Source: Propionibacteriaceae bacterium (GTDB lineage Bacteria; Actinomycetota; Actinomycetes; Propionibacteriales; Propionibacteriaceae). Taken from it: a stretch of 10,714 nt of DNA. Below the pieces are notes generated by a model that made no database searches, had not been told where the DNA came from, and saw nothing but the letters and a program-made list of their open reading frames with translations. Location of the stretch: the NCBI GenBank assembly GCA_003158895.1, contig PMLO01000170.1, forward strand, positions 5,435 through 16,148, given 5' to 3'. Shown piece after piece: positions 1 to 6,647 of the stretch. Within the stretch, counting starts at the first letter, position 1; each line of letters begins with the position of its first letter. A program made the translations under genes and the position numbers.

Positions 1-159
1 GTCAAGAGCATGATCGCCCAGCACGACGCTGAAGGCTTCGGCGGGTGCACGAACATCGGTGAGTGCGCCTCCGTCTGCCCCAAGCAGATCCCGCTCGAGT
101 CCATCGCCCAGCTCAACCGCGACCTCATGAAGTCGCTGTTCCGCCGCGAAGGCAAGTAG
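1..159 (+). CDS. sdhB: Succinate dehydrogenase iron-sulfur subunit, C-terminal end (partial)
   Basis: The window opens inside this gene; only the last 52 codons and the TAG stop are present. The fragment contains GFGGCTNIGECASVCPK, the final cysteine cluster of SdhB. By family knowledge (E. coli SdhB numbering C206, C212, C216) the first two cysteines, fragment residues 16 and 22, ligate the [3Fe-4S] cluster, and the third, residue 26 before Pro-Lys, completes the [4Fe-4S] cluster. SdhB passes electrons from the flavoprotein SdhA to the membrane anchor and menaquinone on the cytoplasmic face of complex II. The tail after the motif (IPLESIAQLNRDLMKSLF) is the usual short C-terminal helix, so the gene seems to end normally. 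The related fumarate reductase FrdB is a less likely alternative. Lying directly upstream of rplS is unusual, because trmD is the common neighbour there. Confidence 0.92.
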   Translation, partial: VKSMIAQHDAEGFGGCTNIGECASVCPKQIPLESIAQLNRDLMKSLFRREGK

Positions 160-172
160 CACCTTTCTACCC

Positions 173-185
173 GCCCGTCACGGGC
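173..185 (+). terminator. Possible weak terminator hairpin after sdhB
   Basis: GCCCG (173-177) and CGGGC (181-185) form a perfect 5-bp GC stem with a 3-base loop, 14 bases after the sdhB stop. The sequence that follows is C-rich and then only mildly T-containing, not a clear T-run. It could slow or end sdh transcription, or simply be a small palindrome. This is seen in the sequence; its function is inferred. Confidence 0.3.
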
Positions 186-208
186 CCCTCGATTCGTTCG
201 AACCAGGG

Positions 209-331
209 GGCCTGTGGCAGACTTGGGCGCTGTTGTCCCGGGTTCCGCGGCCACCTGCCACAGGGGGATCGTCCGCGTCCGGGAAAGACCCACTTCGGTG
301 GCCTGTGGCACCAGGCGAGGAAACCATTTCC
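209..331 (+). ncRNA. Structured 5' leader of rplS (candidate L19 autoregulatory leader)
   Basis: The 11-base motif GGCCTGTGGCA occurs at 209-219 and again at 300-310. Between them, CTGCCACAGG at 255-264 is its reverse complement. The middle copy can therefore pair either with the first (211-220 with 255-264, 10 perfect bp) or with the third (256-264 with 302-310, 9 perfect bp), but not both. A CCAC-TTCG-GTGG hairpin (290-301, UUCG tetraloop) abuts the third copy, and CCTG (302-305) can also pair with CAGG (312-315). The Shine-Dalgarno GAGGA (317-321) follows at once. This is the layout of a switching leader. Ribosomal-protein leaders are known in bacteria, including one for L19 in Firmicutes, so feedback by L19 is a reasonable inference. 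I cannot tell which fold is the ON state or where transcription starts. Confidence 0.7.
317..321 (+). promoter_or_regulatory. Ribosome binding site of rplS
   Basis: GAGGA lies 10 bases before the ATG at 332 and settles the start against an in-frame upstream start at 233, which would run through the leader structure. It sits a few bases downstream of the third copy of the switching motif, so folding of the leader could change its access to ribosomes. Confidence 0.7.
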
Positions 332-682
332 ATGAGCGACATCATCAACTCCCTTGATGCCCAGTCACTGCGCGACGACATCCCCGACTTCCGTCCGGGC
401 GACACGGTCCGCGTCCACGTGAAGGTCGTCGAAGGCAACCGCTCTCGCGTCCAGGTCTTCACCGGCCCCGTGATCTCCCGCACCGGCGGAGGTCTCCAGG
501 AGGCCTTCACCGTCCGCAAGGTGAGCTTCGGCGTCGGCGTCGAGCGCACCTTCCCGCTGCACTCCCCGATCATCGACAAGATCGAGATCGAGCGTCGCGG
601 CGATGTGCGTCGGGCGAAGCTGTACTACCTCCGCAATCTTCGCGGCAAGAAGGCGAAGATCAAAGAGAAGCGGGAGTACTGA
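332..682 (+). CDS. rplS: 50S ribosomal protein L19
   Basis: The 116-residue protein has the normal length for bL19. It begins MSDIINSLDAQSLRDDIPDF and carries the family core FRPGDTVRVHVKVVEGNRSRVQ, the FTGPVISR segment, SFGVGVERTFPLHSPIIDKIE and the basic end RRAKLYYLRNLRGKKAKIKE. L19 is a large-subunit protein at the interface with the 30S subunit that contacts both 23S and 16S rRNA. The ATG at 332 is chosen because the protein then starts at the conserved N-terminus and has a Shine-Dalgarno 10 bases upstream. The GTG at 233 would add 33 residues translated from the leader RNA. lepB follows after 23 bases, in the usual actinobacterial order. Expression is probably controlled by the structured leader upstream. 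Confidence 0.98.
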   Translation: MSDIINSLDAQSLRDDIPDFRPGDTVRVHVKVVEGNRSRVQVFTGPVISRTGGGLQEAFTVRKVSFGVGVERTFPLHSPIIDKIEIERRGDVRRAKLYYLRNLRGKKAKIKEKREY

Positions 683-705
683 CGGTTCCGGGGGCTTCAG
701 CCGAC

Positions 706-1488
706 GTGGGTAACTCTCCGCGACGCGGTGCCGAGGGTTCCTCGGACGAGCGTCAGGCACCGAGTGTGGGCCGCCGGATCGCCGGCGGTGTACGCGAGTT
801 CGTCATCATCGTGGTGGTTGCGCTCGTCGTCGCGACCCTGCTGAAGACTTTTGTCGCGCAGATGTTCGTTATCCCGTCAGAGTCGATGGAGAAGACCCTC
901 GAGATCAGCGACCGGGTCGTGGCCGTGAAGATGGTCCACTACCAGCGCGGTGACATCATCGTGTTCCAGGACGACCTCGGCTGGCTGCCGGCAGCACCTC
1001 CGGACAACTCGCTGCAGAAGTTCCTGGAGTTCGTCGGAGTGCTCCCCGCCAGCGGCAACCAGTACCTCGTGAAGCGGCTCATCGGCCTCCCCGGCGACCA
1101 CGTGGTCTGCTGCTCGACGGCCGGACGTATCACCGTGAACGGCGTCGAGCTCGACGAGGAGTCGTACCTCTACCCGAACGCCGACGGCACGACGGTGAAG
1201 CCGTCCGAGGCCGCGTTCGACGTGGTCGTGCCCGCCGGGCGCATGTTCGTCATGGGCGACCACCGCAACAAGAGCGCCGACAGCCGCTACCACCTGTGCG
1301 ACACGTGGGCAGGTACCAAGGGGCTCGCGGCATTCCCGACGATCGCGTCGATCCAGGGACCTGTACGAGCGAACGCCTATCCGTTCGACAGATGGCGAAC
1401 GTTCTCGGTCCCTACCACCTTCGCGAGCGTTCCCGCAGCGACCGCTGCACCTCCTGCGCTGCCGCAGATCAACGCGGCGAACTGCTGA
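706..1488 (+). CDS. lepB: Signal peptidase I
   Basis: This 260-residue S26A serine protease removes signal peptides from exported preproteins at the outer face of the cytoplasmic membrane. One membrane segment is visible at about residues 32-51 (FVIIVVVALVVATLLKTFVA), after a basic cytoplasmic N-terminus. The catalytic serine is Ser60 in VIPSESMEKTL. The general-base lysine is Lys123 in YLVKRLIGLPGD. The conserved GDHRNKSADSR box lies at 184-194. The C-terminal tail (about 233-260) is Ala/Pro-rich and probably flexible. The start is a GTG at 706, 23 bases after rplS; no strong Shine-Dalgarno is visible, only a G-run at 690-694, so the exact start is less certain than the identity. Many actinobacteria carry two lepB copies here; only one is present. 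Confidence 0.97.
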   Translation: MGNSPRRGAEGSSDERQAPSVGRRIAGGVREFVIIVVVALVVATLLKTFVAQMFVIPSESMEKTLEISDRVVAVKMVHYQRGDIIVFQDDLGWLPAAPPDNSLQKFLEFVGVLPASGNQYLVKRLIGLPGDHVVCCSTAGRITVNGVELDEESYLYPNADGTTVKPSEAAFDVVVPAGRMFVMGDHRNKSADSRYHLCDTWAGTKGLAAFPTIASIQGPVRANAYPFDRWRTFSVPTTFASVPAATAAPPALPQINAANC

Positions 1489-1492
1489 CGCC

Positions 1493-2140
1493 ATGGCCGC
1501 GGTCGTACGGTCCGGAGGCGGCCTGTACGCCTACGAGCGGGCGTTGGCGCGCGCTGGGCTGACGCCCGTCGCGGGTGCGGACGAGGCCGGTCGTGGGGCC
1601 TGCGCAGGGCCAATGGTGGCCGCCGCCACGATCCTGTCCGAGCGGAAGTCCCGCCACATCACCGGACTGCGTGATTCGAAGCTGCTGACCGAGCGTGCGC
1701 GCGAGGAGCTGTACGAGGAGATCCTCGCCAAGGCGGTCGCCGTGGCGTGGGTCGAGGTGAGCCCCGCCGAGTGCGACGCCCTCGGGATGCACGTCGCCGA
1801 CATCACCGCTCTGCGCCGTGCGGTTCTGCGGCTCAGCACACCACCCGCGTTCGTCATCACCGACGGGTTCCCCGTCGACGGGCTCGGAGTGGGCGGGGTG
1901 GGCATGTGGAAGGGCGACCAGGTCGTCGCGTGCGTGGCCGCCGCCTCCATCGTCGCGAAGGTGACGCGGGACCGGATCATGAAGGCGTACGAGGCCGACT
2001 ACCCCGGCTACGAGTTCGCGGTCCACAAGGGCTACTGCACGCCGCTGCACCAGACACACCTCGACAGCCTCGGCCCCTGCGACATCCACCGGATGAGGTT
2101 CGAGAACGTGAGGCGAGCGACTAAGGTGGAACAACCATGA
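1493..2140 (+). CDS. rnhB: Ribonuclease HII
   Basis: This 215-residue enzyme cleaves the RNA strand of RNA-DNA hybrids and starts removal of ribonucleotides misincorporated in DNA. The metal-binding acidic residues are all visible: Asp30 and Glu31 in GADEAGRGACAGP, Asp124 in VITDGFP, and Asp160 in AKVTRDR. Other family motifs are GLRDSKLLT (58-66) and the C-terminal HKGYCTPLH (178-186). Length is normal. It starts with ATG four bases after the lepB stop, without an obvious Shine-Dalgarno, which suggests coupling to lepB. Its stop overlaps the start of the next gene (ATGA, 2137-2140). All of this matches the standard actinobacterial lepB-rnhB-DUF2469 run. Confidence 0.98.
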   Translation: MAAVVRSGGGLYAYERALARAGLTPVAGADEAGRGACAGPMVAAATILSERKSRHITGLRDSKLLTERAREELYEEILAKAVAVAWVEVSPAECDALGMHVADITALRRAVLRLSTPPAFVITDGFPVDGLGVGGVGMWKGDQVVACVAAASIVAKVTRDRIMKAYEADYPGYEFAVHKGYCTPLHQTHLDSLGPCDIHRMRFENVRRATKVEQP

Positions 2141-2448
2141 GTGCCGAAGACCTGGAGCAGTACGAGAGCGAACTGGAACTGGCTCTCTACCGGGAGTACA
2201 AGGATGTTGTCGGCATCTTCACGTACGCAGTGGAGACGGAGCGCCGCTTCTACTTGTGCAACGCGGTCGATCTCAAGGTGCGCACCGAGGGCGGTGACGT
2301 CTACTACGAGGTCTCCATGGGCGACGCGTGGGTCTGGGACATGTACCGGCCGGCGCGCTTCGTGAAGTCCGCCAAGGTCCTCACATTCCGCGACGTCTCC
2401 ATCGAGGAGATCGCCCATTCCGAGCTCCAGGTGCCCGACACCAAGTGA
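2137..2448 (+). CDS. DUF2469 family protein
   Basis: This 103-residue acidic protein matches the actinobacterial DUF2469 family (M. tuberculosis Rv2901c type), recognised from YESELELALYREYKDVVGIF, the VETERRFYLCNAVDL stretch and DAWVWDMYRP. It has no signal peptide, membrane segment or catalytic motif that I recognise, so it is probably a small cytoplasmic protein. Its function is not established to my knowledge. The start overlaps the rnhB stop by four bases, and AAGGTGGA (2123-2130) is a good ribosome binding site, so it is very likely made from the same transcript as RNase HII. The fixed adjacency to rnhB across actinobacteria hints at a related nucleic-acid role, but that is inference only. 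Confidence 0.93.
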   Translation: MSAEDLEQYESELELALYREYKDVVGIFTYAVETERRFYLCNAVDLKVRTEGGDVYYEVSMGDAWVWDMYRPARFVKSAKVLTFRDVSIEEIAHSELQVPDTK

Positions 2449-2457
2449 GCTGTACGG

Positions 2458-2491
2458 CTGTGGATTGCCGTCCGACGGTCGTTGTCCACAG
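2458..2491. promoter_or_regulatory. Inverted pair of DnaA-box-like sequences / hairpin upstream of yraN
   Basis: CTGTGGA (2458-2464) and TCCACAG (2485-2491) are perfect inverted arms, with a smaller CCGT/ACGG stem between them (2468-2471, 2475-2478). The right arm lies in TTGTCCACA (2482-2490), which matches the high-GC actinobacterial form of the DnaA box. The left arm read on the minus strand is CAATCCACA (2459-2467), a weaker match. No T-run follows, so it is a poor rho-independent terminator. It may be a DnaA-binding site or an RNA hairpin at the end of the DUF2469 transcript. The match is seen directly; the function is inferred. Confidence 0.45.
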
Positions 2492-2552
2492 CACCGATAA
2501 TCCCTGACGAGATTGGTCCTGCCACGCCCATTGTCATGGGTGGAGGTGGCTC

Positions 2553-2930
2553 ATGGACGGGCGGCGTACGACTGGGGCGCAGGGCGAGCAGATCGCCGCG
2601 GCGCATCTCGAAGGGCTCGGCTGGACCGTCATCGACCGCAACTGGCGGTCGGGGCGCCTGGGCGAGCTCGACGTCGTAGCCCTCCAGCCAGGACCCGGAC
2701 GGCTCGGTACCCTCGTGTTCTGCGAGGTGAAAACGAGGCGAGGTCTGGGGTACGGAGACCCGCTCGAGGCCATCACGTACAAGAAGCTCGGCCGCCTGCA
2801 AGCGCTGGCAGGTCAGTGGCTGGCGGCTCATGAAGTGCGCTGCGATCGAATCCGGATCGACGCGATCGGTGTCCTGCTGTTGGCCGGCGCCACCCCGGTG
2901 ATCAACCACCTCCAGGGGGTGACGTCGTGA
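2553..2930 (+). CDS. yraN: YraN family (UPF0102) endonuclease-like protein
   Basis: The protein is 125 residues, the usual length for UPF0102. The fold is PD-(D/E)XK nuclease-like. The N-terminal GAQGEQIAAAHLEGLGW (8-24) and NWRSGRLGELDVVA (30-43, with Glu38 and Asp40) precede VFCEVKTRRG (55-64), where Glu58 and Lys60 fit the ExK part of the active site. The DPLEAITYKKLGRLQ segment (69-83) is also typical. The family is thought to act on DNA, perhaps in recombination or repair, but its reaction is not well defined. The ATG at 2553 has a good ribosome binding site (GGAGGTGG, 2542-2549). The stop overlaps the GTG start of comM (GTGA, 2927-2930), which places it in a coupled unit with comM and dprA. 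Confidence 0.93.
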   Translation: MDGRRTTGAQGEQIAAAHLEGLGWTVIDRNWRSGRLGELDVVALQPGPGRLGTLVFCEVKTRRGLGYGDPLEAITYKKLGRLQALAGQWLAAHEVRCDRIRIDAIGVLLLAGATPVINHLQGVTS

Positions 2931-4456
2931 CCGTCGGCAAGGCTCGGTCAGTGGCGTTGGTAGGGCTGACCGGCACAGTCATCGAGATCGAGGCGGCCCT
3001 CGGCGGCGGACTACCCCGGACGATCCTCGTCGGGCTTCCCGACACCTCGCTCAACGAGGCGAGGGAGCGCTGCAAGGCGGCGGTCTCCAACTCCGGCCTT
3101 CCGTGGCCCGATCGACTGGTCACGGTGAACCTCACTCCGGCAACGCTTCCCAAGACCGGTTCCCACTACGACCTCGGCATCACGGCCGCCGTCCTGGCCA
3201 CTCAGCACGACGTGATTCGTACGGAGCTCCTTGACGAGACCGTCCTGCTCGGTGAGCTCGGCCTCGACGGCAGGGTGCGTCGGTGCCGAGGGGTGCTGCC
3301 TGCGCTTCTCACCGCCGCGGCTGCGGGCTTTACGAGGGCCATCGTGCCGGCGGAGCAGGTCGGTGAGGCGAGGCTCGTGGAAGGGATGACGATCTGGGGC
3401 GTGGGTGATCTCACTGATCTGGTCGCAGTACTCCGCGGCGATCCCATCGCAGAGCCGTCAGTGCAGGCGCCGTACCCGCCCTCGGCCACGGACCATCCCG
3501 ATCTTCGCGATGTCGTCGGTCAGACAGAGGCTCGTTGGGTCCTGGAGGTGGCGGCCGCAGGTCGGCACCACCTCTTTCTCCATGGCCCACCCGGCACAGG
3601 CAAGACGATGCTTGCGGAACGCCTGCCGTCGATCCTGCCCGACCTGAGTCCCTTGGAGGCGCTCGAAGTCACCGCGATCCACTCGCTGGCGGGCGACAAC
3701 GTGGGCGGTGAGCTGATCCGGCGTCCACCGTACGCAGCGCCGCATCACACGGCGTCCATGGTGTCACTCGTCGGTGGCGGGCCGAAGGCAAGTCAACCTG
3801 GTTCGTTCTCGTTGTGCCACGACGGGGTGCTCTTCCTGGACGAGGCTGCTGAGTTCCCGCCCAGCCTGATCGAGTCGCTGCGTACGCCCATGGAGGCTGG
3901 ATCCATTCACATCGGGCGCTCGGGTGCACAGGTGCGTTACCCCGCGCGCTTCCAGCTGGTGCTTGCCGCGAATCCGTGTCCCTGTGGCAACTACGGCGCC
4001 CCCGCACGTCAGTGCTCATGTCGGCCCGATGCGGTCCGGAGGTACCAGTCGCGGATCTCAGGACCGGTCCTCGACCGGATCGACCTTCACCACCAGGTGC
4101 GGCCACTGACGAGGTCGTTGCTCAAGGACCAGCCACAGGGTGAGGAGTCGGCGGAGGTGGCTCAACGCGTGATGGAAGCCCGCGATCGCCAGGCTCGAAG
4201 GCTTGCAGGGACCCGCTGGCGGACGAATGGCGAGGTCAGCGGGCCTTGGCTCCGACGGCAGCTCCCACTTCCCGACGGGCTGGGAGTGGTCGACGACGCA
4301 GTGCGTCAGGGGAGGCTTTCGGCTCGTGGGGTCGACAAGGTCTTGCGGGTGAGCTGGACGCTTGCCGACCTGGCGGGGGTCGATGTTCCCACCGCGTCGC
4401 ACGTGCGCACGGCATTGGCGATGCGCCGAGGCGAAGAGTTGGGGGCCGTCGCATGA
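2927..4456 (+). CDS. comM: ComM/YifB family AAA+ ATPase (Mg-chelatase subunit ChlI-like)
   Basis: The 509-residue length matches ComM/YifB. The N-terminal Lon-like fold domain (about 1-175) includes VIEIEAALGGGLP, ILVGLPDTSLNEARERCKAA and KTGSHYDLGIT. The AAA+ domain has Walker A GPPGTGKT (220-227) and Walker B VLFLDEAAEF (301-310). The family cysteines in NPCPCGNYG and QCSC (Cys351, 353, 364, 366) may bind zinc. RISGPVLDRIDLH (376-388) and a C-terminal helical domain with RLSARGVDKVLRVSWTLADL complete the family pattern. In naturally transformable bacteria ComM is a hexameric helicase that drives branch migration during integration of incoming DNA. Similarity to magnesium chelatase is structural and does not imply chlorophyll synthesis. 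The GTG start overlaps yraN and the stop overlaps the dprA ATG, both by four bases. Confidence 0.96.
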   Translation: MTVGKARSVALVGLTGTVIEIEAALGGGLPRTILVGLPDTSLNEARERCKAAVSNSGLPWPDRLVTVNLTPATLPKTGSHYDLGITAAVLATQHDVIRTELLDETVLLGELGLDGRVRRCRGVLPALLTAAAAGFTRAIVPAEQVGEARLVEGMTIWGVGDLTDLVAVLRGDPIAEPSVQAPYPPSATDHPDLRDVVGQTEARWVLEVAAAGRHHLFLHGPPGTGKTMLAERLPSILPDLSPLEALEVTAIHSLAGDNVGGELIRRPPYAAPHHTASMVSLVGGGPKASQPGSFSLCHDGVLFLDEAAEFPPSLIESLRTPMEAGSIHIGRSGAQVRYPARFQLVLAANPCPCGNYGAPARQCSCRPDAVRRYQSRISGPVLDRIDLHHQVRPLTRSLLKDQPQGEESAEVAQRVMEARDRQARRLAGTRWRTNGEVSGPWLRRQLPLPDGLGVVDDAVRQGRLSARGVDKVLRVSWTLADLAGVDVPTASHVRTALAMRRGEELGAVA

Positions 4457-5571
4457 ACGGGGCGCACAGTCGGGCGCTGATGGCGCTGGCGTGCGTGCTG
4501 GAGGCCGGTCAGGAACGGTGGCACGTCACGGTCGATGGTGAGGGCGCTGAGGAGCTCTGGCAACGGCTCCTGCTCGAGGAGTCTCCACGAGGAATGCGGG
4601 CACGACGACTGGATCTCGACGCGGTGGAACGCGAGACAGCTTTGCGCGGATTCAGGTTCGTACACCGGGGGTCGGTGGAGTGGCCGGCCAGCCTTGAGGA
4701 CCTGGGGTTGACCGGGCCTGTGAGGGGGATCGAAGGGGGTCGCCCACTGGGGCTGTGGGTTGCCGGCCCGATGTCGCTGTCCGAGCTCGGAGGGTCGGGC
4801 ATCGCCATCGTCGGAGCCAGGGCCTCGACCGCGTACGGCGAGACCGTCGCGTCGGAGCTGGCGTCCGAGCTCGCCGAGGCGGGGACGGTGATCGTCTCAG
4901 GGGGTGCGTACGGGATCGATGCGGCGGCTCACCGCGGGGCGCTCGCCTCTGACGGCGCGACGGTCGCGGTGATGGCGTGCGGGCTGGATCAGCTGTACCC
5001 ACGCGGCAATGATGCGTTGCTGCGTCGCATCCGGACCGAACAGCTCGTAGTGAGCGAGTACCCGCCCGGCACCACGCCCACGAAGTTCCGCTTCCTCACG
5101 CGCAACAGGCTTATCGCCGCAATGTCGTCGGCGACCGTGATCGTGGAAGCGGCCGCCCGGAGCGGTGCGAAGAACACGGTGGGCTGGGCGCAGGCGCTGG
5201 GACGTCCAGTGCTGGCCGTACCGGGGCCGGTGACCTCAGCGCTGTCCGTGACTCCCCATCGACTCATCCGGGAAGCGCAGGCGGCATTGGTCGCGAACGC
5301 GCACGACGTCCTTGCTGAGCTCGCACCGTTGGGCGTGCTGCAACCACCCCTGGTGGACCCGGAGTCGCGGCCGACGGACGATCTCGACCCAGGCGAGCTG
5401 AGCGTGCGGGAGGCTTTTCCTGCCCGTCGCGCGATCTCCGTCGACGAGCTGGGGTTGCTGGTCGGGATCCGAGTGGGGGAGTGCCTCGCACTGCTCGGGT
5501 CGCTCGAGGCGCGAGGCCACGTCGAACCTCTCGGCGACGGCACATGGCGTCTGGTCAGGAAGACAGCATGA
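4453..5571 (+). CDS. dprA: DNA processing protein DprA
   Basis: This 372-residue protein binds single-stranded DNA and loads RecA onto it during transformation or recombination. The Rossmann-like DprA core (about 115-292) shows GIAIVGARASTAYG (116-129), VIVSGGAYGIDAAAHRGAL (146-164), ACGLDQLYP (175-183), FLTRNRLIAAMS (214-225) and RPVLAVPGP (251-259). The N-terminal 80 residues are helical, and the C-terminal part (about 320-372) fits the winged-helix domain often found on DprA. The start is the ATG at 4453, overlapping the comM stop by four bases; the in-frame start at 4246 would overlap comM by about 200 bases and add an unrelated N-terminus. Actinobacteria keep dprA even where natural competence is not known. 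It ends 14 bases from the convergent protease gene. Confidence 0.96.
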   Translation: MNGAHSRALMALACVLEAGQERWHVTVDGEGAEELWQRLLLEESPRGMRARRLDLDAVERETALRGFRFVHRGSVEWPASLEDLGLTGPVRGIEGGRPLGLWVAGPMSLSELGGSGIAIVGARASTAYGETVASELASELAEAGTVIVSGGAYGIDAAAHRGALASDGATVAVMACGLDQLYPRGNDALLRRIRTEQLVVSEYPPGTTPTKFRFLTRNRLIAAMSSATVIVEAAARSGAKNTVGWAQALGRPVLAVPGPVTSALSVTPHRLIREAQAALVANAHDVLAELAPLGVLQPPLVDPESRPTDDLDPGELSVREAFPARRAISVDELGLLVGIRVGECLALLGSLEARGHVEPLGDGTWRLVRKTA

Positions 5572-5585
5572 ACGCTACGAGCGGG

Positions 5586-6647
5586 TCACCATGAGGGCGT
5601 CGGGTTGTCCTCACCCTCGTCGGCGGCGGGGGACTCCGGGCGGGTCGGGCCGCGGAAGAGGTCCGTGACCCGAGACCCCATCGATCCGAGGCCACCGAAG
5701 AGGTCCTTCAGGGCCCGGTCGATGGTCTGCTCGGCCTTGGCGAACTGGTCGGTGTACGAAGCCGCTGCAGCTGCGGTCTCGGCGCTGAGGTTGGCCTTGG
5801 CGTCGTCCTCGCGGCGAGGGTACGAACCGGAGACGACGAGGGCGTACTCACCACTGGAGACCCAGCGGCGAAGCTCGCCGGCGCGGGCCACGGCGAACGG
5901 GTGGCTCATCGTCTCGACAACGAGCGCGCGGAGCACGAGATCACGGATGTCCTCGTCCTCGTGGTAATCGGTGGCCTGCTCGAGGAAAGACTCAGTGTTG
6001 AGCTGTGACGCGTCGCCGCCGCTGGCGAGCTTCATGTGGACGCGAAGGGCGGCGTCGGGATCCTGGCACGCGAGGAGACCCGCGCGGTCACCGGACAACT
6101 CGGACTTTCGCGACCACTCGGTAAGCGCGGCCATGATGGCTCGTATCCCCAACCCGCCGAGCGGGATGGACAGCAGGGTCGTCGACAACGTCGTGAGCAG
6201 GAGCAGGATCGTGCGGTACAGCGCGTGGCCGCTGCCGACATGGCCGAGCTCATGGCCCAGCACGAACCGGAGTTCGTCGTCGTCCAGGGCGTACAGCAAA
6301 GCGGAGTTCACGACGATCACGGGCCTGTCGAGGCCGATGGTCTGGGCGTTGAGGTAGGGGTTCGCGACGACGTAGAGCTCGGGCACCTGCTCGACGTCGA
6401 GCACGGTGGCGGCCTCGGTGTAGATGCGGAACAGCCGAGAGAACTGATGGGAGTCGACGCGGATCGCCGATCCGAGCAGCATCAGCCGAACAGCTCGCTC
6501 CGTGACGAACGCGGACATGCGACGTACGACCATGTCGAAGCCTCGGAGCTTCCTCAACGCAACGAGCGCGCCTCTGTCGGCGGGGTGCTCCCACGCGCGT
6601 GAACTGATGCCGTGCAGGACGGTGCGGTCGGAAGTATCCGAGGTCAT
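5586..6647 (-). CDS. M48 family metallopeptidase, membrane-associated
   Basis: This 353-residue protein is a zinc protease of family M48. The motif HELGH lies at residues 132-136 (two histidine zinc ligands and the catalytic glutamate), and Glu183 in RKSELSGDRAGL is the expected third ligand. A hydrophobic stretch at about 145-172 (TILLLLTTLSTTLLSIPLGG and on) can span or dip into the membrane between these motifs, as in HtpX-like proteases. There is no N-terminal signal peptide. The C-terminal end (from about 325) is Pro/Asp/Glu-rich and probably disordered. I do not see the four-helix HtpX layout, so I leave the symbol empty; it resembles uncharacterised M48 proteins common in actinobacteria. 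A role in membrane protein quality control is an inference. The start has only a weak ribosome binding site (TAGAGA just before the ATG). Confidence 0.88.
   Translation of the reverse strand: MTSDTSDRTVLHGISSRAWEHPADRGALVALRKLRGFDMVVRRMSAFVTERAVRLMLLGSAIRVDSHQFSRLFRIYTEAATVLDVEQVPELYVVANPYLNAQTIGLDRPVIVVNSALLYALDDDELRFVLGHELGHVGSGHALYRTILLLLTTLSTTLLSIPLGGLGIRAIMAALTEWSRKSELSGDRAGLLACQDPDAALRVHMKLASGGDASQLNTESFLEQATDYHEDEDIRDLVLRALVVETMSHPFAVARAGELRRWVSSGEYALVVSGSYPRREDDAKANLSAETAAAAASYTDQFAKAEQTIDRALKDLFGGLGSMGSRVTDLFRGPTRPESPAADEGEDNPTPSW

Noticed and set aside
192..203. GTTCGAACC resembling a tRNA T-arm or an attachment-site remnant upstream of rplS
   Set aside because: The bases on either side cannot form the T-stem, and no acceptor or anticodon arm is present, so there is no tRNA or credible att site.
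233..331. N-terminal extension of rplS from an upstream in-frame GTG
   Set aside because: The extra residues are unlike L19, the stretch is the structured leader, and the ATG at 332 has a proper ribosome binding site and gives a normal-length protein.
365..760. Long open frame antisense to rplS
   Set aside because: Typical of high-GC DNA, where frames opposite real genes stay open; the product is low in complexity and matches no family I know.
2496..2501. GATAAT as a -10 box for a yraN promoter
   Set aside because: No acceptable -35 lies 16-18 bases upstream, so it cannot be called a promoter on sequence alone.
4246..4452. Longer DprA starting inside comM
   Set aside because: The extension would overlap comM by about 200 bases in another frame and does not look like DprA; the ATG at 4453 with a 4-base overlap is the natural start.
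2927..4456. Magnesium chelatase subunit for chlorophyll or bacteriochlorophyll synthesis
   Set aside because: The N-terminal Lon-like domain, the length near 500 residues and the position between yraN and dprA identify ComM/YifB; no pigment genes are nearby.
6036..6602. 188-codon + strand frame opposite the M48 gene
   Set aside because: The minus strand encodes a clear protease with HELGH and the SELSGDRAGL motif; the opposite frame has no recognisable domain.
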